Positions 19,592-27,907 of a DNA stretch of 40,969 nt are shown piece by piece (position 1 is the stretch's first letter; every line of letters starts with the position of its first letter). A program made the position numbers and the translations under genes. A model generated the notes under the pieces. The model was not told where the DNA came from. It made no database searches and saw only the letters and a list, made by a program, of their open reading frames with translations. The stretch is from Ignavibacteriota bacterium (GTDB lineage: Bacteria; Bacteroidota; Ignavibacteria; UBA10030; UBA6906). The DNA lies in the NCBI GenBank assembly GCA_016218065.1, contig JACRFA010000248.1, positions 1 to 40,969 of the forward strand, written 5' to 3'.

Positions 19592-21694
19592 TCACTTGAT
19601 CAACACGAGCTTCCTGCTTTCGACATAGCGTCCTGCTTGTAGTCGATAGAGGTACACGCCGCTGGGAAAGCCCGATGCGTTCCAGGTTACCTCGTGTGTT
19701 CCCGCCGACATCTCCTTGTCCACCAGCGTCGCGACTTCGCGGCCCAGCACATCGTACATCCGTACGGACGTACGACCGTACGTCCCTACAACGAAATGTA
19801 TTGTTGTCGTTGGATTGAACGGGTTGGGATAGTTTTGCTTTAGGGAAGAACCCGAGGGTACGCCGGCATTCACATGCTCTTCGACTGCCATGACCCCTCC
19901 GGTGTTGGTTCGAAGAATGTTTCCATTCAGGCCGACAGCCGTTCCACAGTCAGCATTTGTGAAAGTGACGCCATAGAGAGTATTTGTGGTCCCGCTTGGC
20001 TGGTTCGTCCAACTTGCACCTCCGTCTGTTGAGTGCAGGATCGTTCCATAGAAACCCACAACCGTGCCTACGCTGCCATTGGCGAAGTAGACACTATTGA
20101 GACCATTCATTGTTCCACTTGACTGACTCATCCAAATCGAACCGCCGTTGGTTGTGCGAAGAATTGTCCCATTCCATCCCACGGCTGTCGCGTTGTTACT
20201 ATCGGTGAAGTAGATGCAATGGAGACCATTCGTTGTTCCACTTGTCTGGCTCGTCCAGTTTACACCGCCGTTGGTTGTGCGAAGAATGATGCCATTTCCT
20301 CCTACCGCCGTTCCAGTTGTGGCATCAGTGAGCGAGATGCTCGTGAGATCGGTGGTCGTTCCACTTGACTGGCTCAGCCACGTTGCGCCTCCGTTGGTTG
20401 TACGGAGTATCGTACCGGAAGAACCCACAACTGCTCCAACATTTGTATCGGCGAAGGAAACGAAAAAGAGATGTCGCGTTGTTCCGCTTGGCTGATTAGT
20501 CCAGCTTGTTCCACCATCGGTAGTCCGAAGAATCATGCCGAGAGACCCTACCGCCGTTCCGATGTTAGCATCGATGAAGGAGACGCTATTGATCCCATTC
20601 GTTGTTCCGCCTGACTGGCTGGTCCAAGTTGTCCCGCCATCGGCAGTTCGAAGTATTGTGCCGTTGGCTCCCACGACCGTTCCCAAATTCGCACTTGTGA
20701 AACAGACACCTTTCAGATTACTCGTTGTTCCGGTTGAGTTGCGCGACCAAGTCGTGCCCGCATTTGTGGTACGAATGATGGTTCCAAAAATTCCGACCGC
20801 CGTTTGTGTGTTCACATCAGTCGAGCAGATACCATAGAGCCAGGCCGTCGTTCCACTTGATTGGCTCGTCCAGTTTGCGCCTCCATTAGTCGTACGAAGA
20901 ACTGTGCCACTGGCTCCGACCACTGTTCCATTGTTTGCATCGGAGAAGGACACGTTCAGAAGATAGTTCGTTGTTCCGCTTGACTGGTTCATCCAATCTA
21001 CACCACCATTAGTAGAGCGCAAAATTGTGCCGAATTCTCCCACTGCTGTGCCAGTGTTTGCGTCGATGAAAAACACCTTAAGGAGTATGTTTGCAATCCC
21101 GCTTGATTGACTGGTCCAGTTTATCCCGCCATTCGTGGTGCGAAGAATGGTGCCGGCTAATCCAACGGCCCATCCTCTGTTGGCATCGGTGAAGAAGACT
21201 CCATAGAGATCATACGCAGTTCCGCTTGACTGGATCGTCCAAGTTGTTCCGGCGTTGGTTGTGTGAAGGATAGTGCCAGTGGCTCCCACTGCCCAACCCT
21301 TGTTAGCGTCGATGAAGCAGACGGATAGGAGATAGTTTGTTGTTCCACTTGATTGGGTCGTCCAAGTTTCCCCGGCATTGGTAGTGCGAAGAATCGTGCC
21401 AGCGTCTCCCACTGCAGTTCCTGTGATCGCGTCGGTCAACGAAACACCGTGGAGTTGGTTCGTCGTTCCACTTGACTGGTTGGTCCAACTCATACCGCCA
21501 TTAGTAGTGTGGAGCACTGTGCCGGATTGTCCTACCGCAGTTCCTGTGTTAGTGTTGATGAAGGCCACGCAAAAGAGATCGTTTCCTTGCGGCAATGGAT
21601 TCTGCCAGAACCAACCCTGTTGCGCATGTGTCATTTGGATATGAGTGAGAAGAAGGAGGAGTATAGTGCAGTCTACAAATAAATGACTTTTCAT
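19592..21694 (-). CDS. YCF48/BNR-like repeat protein with C-terminal T9SS type A sorting domain
   Basis: About 14 tandem 41-aa modules (GTAVGxxGTILRTTNGGxxWTSQSSGTTNxLxxV); C-terminus QNYPNPFNPTTTIHF...GVYLYRLQAGRYVESRKLVLIK. Confidence 0.93.
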   Translation of the reverse strand: MKSHLFVDCTILLLLLTHIQMTHAQQGWFWQNPLPQGNDLFCVAFINTNTGTAVGQSGTVLHTTNGGMSWTNQSSGTTNQLHGVSLTDAITGTAVGDAGTILRTTNAGETWTTQSSGTTNYLLSVCFIDANKGWAVGATGTILHTTNAGTTWTIQSSGTAYDLYGVFFTDANRGWAVGLAGTILRTTNGGINWTSQSSGIANILLKVFFIDANTGTAVGEFGTILRSTNGGVDWMNQSSGTTNYLLNVSFSDANNGTVVGASGTVLRTTNGGANWTSQSSGTTAWLYGICSTDVNTQTAVGIFGTIIRTTNAGTTWSRNSTGTTSNLKGVCFTSANLGTVVGANGTILRTADGGTTWTSQSGGTTNGINSVSFIDANIGTAVGSLGMILRTTDGGTSWTNQPSGTTRHLFFVSFADTNVGAVVGSSGTILRTTNGGATWLSQSSGTTTDLTSISLTDATTGTAVGGNGIILRTTNGGVNWTSQTSGTTNGLHCIYFTDSNNATAVGWNGTILRTTNGGSIWMSQSSGTMNGLNSVYFANGSVGTVVGFYGTILHSTDGGASWTNQPSGTTNTLYGVTFTNADCGTAVGLNGNILRTNTGGVMAVEEHVNAGVPSGSSLKQNYPNPFNPTTTIHFVVGTYGRTSVRMYDVLGREVATLVDKEMSAGTHEVTWNASGFPSGVYLYRLQAGRYVESRKLVLIK

Positions 21695-22125
21695 AAGTAG
21701 CTCCTTGAAGGTAGCAGGATGAGCAGTCGTCTACCTGATTCGATCAGCGGTGACCAAATGCGAGCCTTGAGAAGTTCATTTCTGATGTGATCAGAAGGGA
21801 GGATTTGGTCATCAACTGGAAGGAACAGTTTCTACACCATCATACCAAACTCATCTCACATTTGCAACAGACATTCCCACTGCCCAACTCTTGACTCTCT
21901 CTCTCTTGCACGTTAACTTACGCACGGTTGAAAGCAGAGGCAAGTCCAGTCTCCGCTCATCAACTTCGCTGCGCGACTGTTCCTTTCTTTCGTCTCACAT
22001 TTACCCAGAAAATTTCAGGATGGGCCGATAGGCCGTGAGTTACTTTGCAATCTCGCGGCTCTATGGCCGGCATTGCTTTTCAGTTGATTAGATGCGCAGC
22101 TTGTTCCCCATCATAAAGGAGTATT

Positions 22126-22695
22126 ATGCCGTTCCATGTCTGTCCGTGGTGGCTTACCTACACATTCGACAACCCGATTCGAAAGCTCGTACACAACCCG
22201 TCGAAGATCTTTAGCGGACTTGTTCGTCGCGGAGCGAGGGTGCTGGATGTCGGATGCGGCATGGGCTACTTCACGATTCCGCTCGCGCGCATGGTCGGCG
22301 AACAGGGGGCGGTGTTTGCCGTCGATCTGCAAAAAGAAATGCTCGCCGCCGTCAGGCGACGCGCAGCTCGCGCCGGCGTTCTCTCGCGGGTTCGGATGGT
22401 GCAGTGCAAAGAGAATTCACTTGGCGTGAGTGAGAAGTTTGATTTTGCCTCGGCGTTCTGGATGGTGCACGAGGTTCCCGATCAGAGGCAGTTTCTCTGC
22501 GAACTTTTTTCGTTGATGAAACCTTCGGGGAAGTTCTTGCTGGTGGAACCGAAGGGACATGTCAACGCAGCCGAGTTCCGCGAAACTGTCCGGCTTGCAA
22601 CGTCGGTGGGCTTCGTGCAGAAGGGGAGTGTGCGTGTCGCGTTGAGTAGAAGCGCGCTGCTTGCGCGACCTGCCGACGGCGACGGACGATCATGA
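22126..22695 (+). CDS. Class I SAM-dependent methyltransferase
   Basis: VLDVGCGMGYFTIPLARMVGEQGAVFAVDLQKEML glycine-rich SAM motif. Confidence 0.88.
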   Translation: MPFHVCPWWLTYTFDNPIRKLVHNPSKIFSGLVRRGARVLDVGCGMGYFTIPLARMVGEQGAVFAVDLQKEMLAAVRRRAARAGVLSRVRMVQCKENSLGVSEKFDFASAFWMVHEVPDQRQFLCELFSLMKPSGKFLLVEPKGHVNAAEFRETVRLATSVGFVQKGSVRVALSRSALLARPADGDGRS

Positions 22696-22983
22696 AAATA
22701 CTTGCACTCGAAAAGGATATGCCCGGAGTTTCCGACGACAAGTTTTCAGACGAGCTGCTCACGAGAGGCTCGCCGAGCCTGGGAGCTTCATCAAGCCGGT
22801 GTGATTCGCGAGTTGTACTTTCGTGCGGACAAGAGCTTGGCCGTGCTGATTCTCGAGTGTGCAGATGGCGATGAGGCGAAGGAAATTCTCGCAACGCTGC
22901 CGCTCGTTTGCGAGGGACTCATTGATTTTGAAATCATTTCGCTCGCGGCGTATCCGGGTTTCGCGAGATTGTTTAGCGACTAG
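22692..22983 (+). pseudogene. Frameshifted small protein, YCII/muconolactone-isomerase-like alpha-beta barrel
   Basis: MKILALEKDMPGVSDDKFSDELLT in frame of 22692, continuing EARRAWELHQAGVIRELYFRADKSLAVLILECADGDEAKEILATLPLVCEGLIDFEIISLAAYPGFARLF in the +1 frame; a 1-nt indel near 22763-22770. Confidence 0.7.
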
Positions 22984-23055
22984 ACTTTACAGGCATGCGC
23001 GTCGCACGACGTGACGCGTACCTGCATTTCATAATCATCATATAAGGAGACAACC

Positions 23056-23454
23056 ATGGTTAATGCAAAGAGAGTTCTTATTGCTACGGCGTCGGGTCTT
23101 CTGTTTGGCTTTGTGTGTTTTGGATTGGCGTCGAGCGGAGGCAATCTGCCGTTGCCGGTCGCCTATCAGATCATCGCTGAGCGAACGCTGATCGGGTTTG
23201 CGATCGGCATTAGCGCGCTCAAGATAGGGCATTGGTCGGTGCATGGATTGCTGATGGGATTTTTGATCAGCATTCCGCTTGCGTTCAGCGGACTGATGGC
23301 GCCAGACAATCCCGAGTACAGCAAGACGAGCATGTTCATTATGACGATCGTGATTGGCGCGGTGTACGGAGTGTTGATTGAGCTGATCACGACGAAGTTG
23401 TTCAAGGCTCCGCAGGTCAGCGCAACGCCTGTTATCGCAGCAGCGGCCGTATAG
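23056..23454 (+). CDS. Small integral membrane protein, unknown function
   Basis: 132 aa with several hydrophobic segments; start preceded by AAGGAGACAACC. Confidence 0.75.
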   Translation: MVNAKRVLIATASGLLFGFVCFGLASSGGNLPLPVAYQIIAERTLIGFAIGISALKIGHWSVHGLLMGFLISIPLAFSGLMAPDNPEYSKTSMFIMTIVIGAVYGVLIELITTKLFKAPQVSATPVIAAAAV

Positions 23455-23732
23455 TCATCCCGCAAATTGACTGATGAACTCTCGCAGTGGCGCTCGAAAG
23501 AACGCCACTGACGTACTCGAACACTTTGATGAGTCAACATCTTCTAGCCGGCAACTTCTCATTCTATTTTTGGGCCACCGGCGGGTGTTCCTCGTCAAGA
23601 CTGAGTTGCATGGCGCGAAGCGGATCACTCTACCTCGCGTCAAACACGGTCGCCCACCTCCGCTCTTTGCTCTCTCCCGCCTTTTCCGTAACTTTCATCG
23701 GCAAAAGTTCGCTACTCACTTCGTAACAACTC

Positions 23733-24653
23733 ATGCGCTTTCTTGTTTTCGGGGCCGATGGCGGCGGCACAAAGACGCTCGGCCTCATCTCAGATCAGGA
23801 CGCCAACATTCTTGCCCGACGCACAGTCGGCGCGGGCAATCCGAATGTTGTTGGTTTCGAGAACGCGTCGCGAAATCTGTTTGAGTTGTTGAGAGATTGC
23901 TGCCTCGATGCGCAGTGCTCACCCAATGAGCTGCGCTCGATTGTCTTCGGTCTGGCCGGCGCCGGGCGCGACGAAGCGCGACAGGAGTTGCGCACAAGAA
24001 TCGCGACGCTCGCCGGCTGCGAGTTGCCCATCACGATCGAAACCGATGCGCGCATCGGGCTGGAGGGCGCGTTCAACGGCGCGCCGGGCGTGCTGATCAT
24101 TGCCGGAACAGGCTCCGTCGTCATCGGCAAAAAATCGTCAGACGAAACAGTGATGATCGGCGGCTGGGGCCGCGCATTTGGCGATGAAGGAAGCGGATTC
24201 TTTCTCGGACTTGAGGCGCTCAAGTCGTTGCGGCTCTACTACGACGGTCGCGGCGGTTCGCCTCTGCTGGCAAACATGATCGCCGGGCAATTCGGCCTAG
24301 ACTCTCGCTCTCGCGTCATCGCCGCCGCGTATCAGGAAAAATTCGAATTCTCTACGCTCGCGCCGCTCGTGCTCAAGGCCGCAGAGCAGAATGATGCGGT
24401 CGCCCTCGCGATACTGCACGCGGGCGCGAATGAATTGGCTGATCAGGCACGCGTCGTTGTCGAGCGCTTGCAGCAGCTGGACAGAATCGGCGTTGCGTTC
24501 TTTGGCGGATTGATTGAACTTGACAACGTGTACTCACGAATCATGAAGGCAAGGGTGGAAGAAGTCATTCCCGCGGCTGAGGTGAAGAAGGCTGAGAAAT
24601 CACCCGCCGAGGGCGCTGTGTTGATGGCATTGGCAAACGCGAGGAAACAATGA
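23733..24653 (+). CDS. BadF/BadG/BcrA/BcrD-family ATPase, probable amino-sugar (GlcNAc/MurNAc-type) kinase
   Basis: FGADGGGTKTLGLI, FGLAGAGRDEAR, GTGSVVIGK, GWGRAFGDEGSGFFLGLEAL. Confidence 0.87.
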   Translation: MRFLVFGADGGGTKTLGLISDQDANILARRTVGAGNPNVVGFENASRNLFELLRDCCLDAQCSPNELRSIVFGLAGAGRDEARQELRTRIATLAGCELPITIETDARIGLEGAFNGAPGVLIIAGTGSVVIGKKSSDETVMIGGWGRAFGDEGSGFFLGLEALKSLRLYYDGRGGSPLLANMIAGQFGLDSRSRVIAAAYQEKFEFSTLAPLVLKAAEQNDAVALAILHAGANELADQARVVVERLQQLDRIGVAFFGGLIELDNVYSRIMKARVEEVIPAAEVKKAEKSPAEGAVLMALANARKQ

Positions 24654-25825
24654 GACTATTTCTTTCTGTGATCGTTCTTGGCGGCTCGCTACTTCTTCTG
24701 TCGTGCGGCGCCGCGCTGGAGAGCAGCAAGCCGCTCGCCTACGGCGCGCCGGAGTCTGTTGGCTTCAACGCAGCGCGCCTTGCGCGACTCGATTCAATCA
24801 TGCACAACGCACTCGCCGACTCGACATTCCCCGCCGCGCAACTCTGTGTCATCAAAGACAACTTCATCGTTTACAACAAAGCATTTGGGCGCTACACCTA
24901 CGACGTCAACGCGCCGCAGACGAACTTGCAAACGATGTTCGACATGGCGTCGCTCACCAAGGTCGTTGCGACGACGTCGGCTGTCATGAAATTGTGTGAT
25001 GAGAAGAAGCTCTCGCTCGACGACAAGGTGAGCAAGTTTGTTCCCGCGTTCGCGAAAGGAACAAAATCCAACATCACCATCCGCCACCTGATGCTACACA
25101 ACAGCGGACTGCCTCCGTTCCGCCAGCTCTGGAAGTTTGTCCCTGAAGCCAAGGATGCCATCGACTCCGTCTATGCGACAAGCCTCGTTGCGAATCCCGG
25201 CGACACGACCATCTACAGCGATCTCGGATTCATCACGCTCGGCAAAATCATCGAGAATGTTTCGGGCATGAGGCTGAATGAATATGTCAGCCGAAATTTC
25301 TTCCAGCCCCTCGGCATGACGCGCACGATGTTCTTGCCGTTCGACTTCAAAGATCAGTGCGCCCCGACGGAGTTTGATTCTCTTTGGCGCAAGCATCTGG
25401 TGCAGGGCATCGTACACGACGAGAATGCAGATTTCCTCGGCGGCGTGTCGGGTCATGCAGGACTTTTTTCCACCGCAAGCGATGTGGCGATCTTCATGCA
25501 GATGCTTCTCAACGGCGGCGACTACGACGGGCGGAGTTATCTTGAATCTTCAACCGTCACGATGTTCACGAAGCGTCAGTCGGAGCGCAGCACGCGAGCG
25601 CTTGGGTGGGACACGAAATCGGCGAAGGGGGCGTCCGCCGGAAATCTCTTCTCGCCGAATTCCTTTGGACATACAGGATTCACCGGTACGAGCATCTGGG
25701 TTGATCCCGAGAGAAATCTCGCCGTCATCTTAGTCACGAACCGCGTTCACCCAATGCGTGCGAACACGAAGATCTTCAAGATCCGTCCGGCAGTTGCGGA
25801 CGCGGTGATTGAAGCACTGCGTTGA
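24650..25825 (+). CDS. Serine hydrolase, class C beta-lactamase/PBP-like, lipoprotein
   Basis: Lipobox LLLLSCG; SLTK (SxxK) in FDMASLTKVVATTSAVMKL; YSDLGFITLGKIIE; HTGFTGTSIWVDPE. ATGA overlap with upstream kinase. Confidence 0.92.
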   Translation: MRLFLSVIVLGGSLLLLSCGAALESSKPLAYGAPESVGFNAARLARLDSIMHNALADSTFPAAQLCVIKDNFIVYNKAFGRYTYDVNAPQTNLQTMFDMASLTKVVATTSAVMKLCDEKKLSLDDKVSKFVPAFAKGTKSNITIRHLMLHNSGLPPFRQLWKFVPEAKDAIDSVYATSLVANPGDTTIYSDLGFITLGKIIENVSGMRLNEYVSRNFFQPLGMTRTMFLPFDFKDQCAPTEFDSLWRKHLVQGIVHDENADFLGGVSGHAGLFSTASDVAIFMQMLLNGGDYDGRSYLESSTVTMFTKRQSERSTRALGWDTKSAKGASAGNLFSPNSFGHTGFTGTSIWVDPERNLAVILVTNRVHPMRANTKIFKIRPAVADAVIEALR

Positions 25826-25883
25826 ATTCTACGCAAAGTGCAGAGAAATCAGAGAAGAAATTGTTCAAAAATCTTATTGATGT

Positions 25884-27884
25884 ATGAGTGAAACGTATTT
25901 GAAATGTCCGAGTTGCGGAGAAGATAAACTCGCATGCCTCGATGAGCATGAATGGACTCGTATAGATCCTAAGCCGGAAGTATCGCAAGTGGTTCATCGA
26001 AAACTTAAATGTGTTGATTGTTCGTATGAGGTTGATGAATGCAGAAAGCATAGGGACGAGGTCTTGAGTCTGTTTGCGAGTGCGAACTCTGTTGAGAATC
26101 TAAAATCTGTCTCAAGATGTGACAAACTCGAACGGGATAATACGGTCCGTTTTGCAATCATCCTGCATGGGCTCAGAACAAAAGCTTGGGAGTATGTAGT
26201 TGAACAGGTTCGTAATTTCCCAAAGGACGCATCCGTCGCTCACCTCAAACCGACATTCTTGACACTTGAAGCATGTTGCTACTGCTGTGTTAAGAAACCA
26301 AATCCTGCAAAAGATATAGTAAAGCGGGGTCAAATCAGTTTTGATCCTTCTGAGAAAGCGCAACAATTTACTTTTGAGTTAGTAAGATTCCTGTCGGGAG
26401 AATCATCTCCACCTGCGGATGTAAATGACTGGCTTGGGAAAAACTGGTTCAGCGATAACAAGTCACCTTACTCAACGTGCAGGGTTGGTGAGAGCCTTGG
26501 ATTCTTTGAATCTATAGCGCCCGAGGAATTCGCAAAGTGGATTTTCATGGGCGAAGAGGTGCTCGAAGCACTCATTGTTCCCATGTTGTTCCAGTTGATC
26601 AAGAAAAATACAAATTCAAGGTCGCTCGAAAACACAAAAAGTTTCTTTGATTCGGTTTGTGCAGCTATTATTCCGACTGAGGAAAATCGCAATTCGGACA
26701 GAGCTGATAGCGGTTGGTATCGGGAAATCAAGCGTAATCTCAATCAGTTCGTATTTGATTCGCTGGTGAAGGAAGACAAGTTTGAAGAGGCCTGCACCTA
26801 CGTAGAGACTGATGGAGTTGACTACATTTTTCGACCACATCGGAGTGGAGGGTTTTTCGATGAGATAATGGAAGTTTCAGAAGACGCATTTCCGTTCTCC
26901 GTAGATAAAAATGAATGGCTGACCTACGATGGTTGGGGAAATGATTTGTCTCGCGAATGGGCTGGACTCCTTCGGTATCTCACTTTGGTTGATTTCTATG
27001 AGAAACAATTTAGAGACCGTAGTTTCAAAGAGTATCATGAAAAGATAGGGAAGCGAATCTTATCGTTGACAGATATGTTTTTGGATGGCCCGTACATTCG
27101 TGAGGATATGATCAGGAAAGAGATCCCGCCCATCGTTGCAGAGATATATGAAGAGAAGGGGGAATTGCAAAAAGCTCTCGAATACGAAAGAATTACACAT
27201 CGTCCTGCTAAAGTTCGGGAAGCGATTTGTTCACGCTACAAAATCGATGATGGGTTACTTGCTGAACTCATAGAACTCAATCCGATTGAACAGAAACAAG
27301 TTCTTGTCTACTCTCGGCTGATAGTTAGGTTCGAGTCACAATTGCGAAAGTACGTCCGACGAATACTAAGCAACAATGAAATCGATTTCGATGCCAGAAT
27401 TCTCACTCTCTTTCCAGAAAGCTTCATGGAGAACAGTAATGCTACAACTGAGTTCGTCGACAACGACAAGGGACTTGCTCCGCTTAAGATATCAGTGCTT
27501 GCTGCTGCTAGGCAATTCAACGAGGCAGCATCTGAGAGAAAGTTGGACGTGAAAGTGCAGAACGCATTCAAGCGTGTCGACAAGACGAAGACGATTTTCA
27601 ACAAGCCCACATCTCGTCCCATGACAATCCAAGGAAATCATCGAGAAGATACTCTCGATTATCTAACACTTCCACAATTACTGACGCTGATTACCGACGA
27701 ATATTGGTCTCATTTCAGCGCTGTTTTTGAAAGAAAGCAATTCATTATAGCCGCAAAAGAAAATCTTACTCCAATAAGGAATGATTTGGCACATGCGGTG
27801 GCGCTCACTCCAGGGCAAGTGAGTTTGGCGTTGGAGAATGCTAGAACCATCATAGATTTAATACCTAAGAAAAAGCAGAACTAA
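25884..27884 (+). CDS. Orphan 666-aa protein: N-terminal zinc ribbon, C-terminal HEPN-like RNDLAH motif
   Basis: N-term CPSCGEDKLAC...CVDCSYEVDEC; C-term NLTPIRNDLAHAVALTPGQVSLALENARTIIDLI (R-x4-H). Lower GC by eye than flanking genes. Confidence 0.8.
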   Translation: MSETYLKCPSCGEDKLACLDEHEWTRIDPKPEVSQVVHRKLKCVDCSYEVDECRKHRDEVLSLFASANSVENLKSVSRCDKLERDNTVRFAIILHGLRTKAWEYVVEQVRNFPKDASVAHLKPTFLTLEACCYCCVKKPNPAKDIVKRGQISFDPSEKAQQFTFELVRFLSGESSPPADVNDWLGKNWFSDNKSPYSTCRVGESLGFFESIAPEEFAKWIFMGEEVLEALIVPMLFQLIKKNTNSRSLENTKSFFDSVCAAIIPTEENRNSDRADSGWYREIKRNLNQFVFDSLVKEDKFEEACTYVETDGVDYIFRPHRSGGFFDEIMEVSEDAFPFSVDKNEWLTYDGWGNDLSREWAGLLRYLTLVDFYEKQFRDRSFKEYHEKIGKRILSLTDMFLDGPYIREDMIRKEIPPIVAEIYEEKGELQKALEYERITHRPAKVREAICSRYKIDDGLLAELIELNPIEQKQVLVYSRLIVRFESQLRKYVRRILSNNEIDFDARILTLFPESFMENSNATTEFVDNDKGLAPLKISVLAAARQFNEAASERKLDVKVQNAFKRVDKTKTIFNKPTSRPMTIQGNHREDTLDYLTLPQLLTLITDEYWSHFSAVFERKQFIIAAKENLTPIRNDLAHAVALTPGQVSLALENARTIIDLIPKKKQN

Positions 27885-27907
27885 AACTATTCTCTCAAGA
27901 GGAACAA

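Noticed and set aside
19900-21600. CRISPR-like or satellite array from the 123-nt periodicity
   Set aside because: Periodicity is explained by in-frame 41-aa YCF48-like modules.
23485-23510. Stem-loop CAGTGGCG-10nt-CGCCACTG after the small membrane protein gene
   Set aside because: Good stem but no T-tract on either strand; not called as a terminator.
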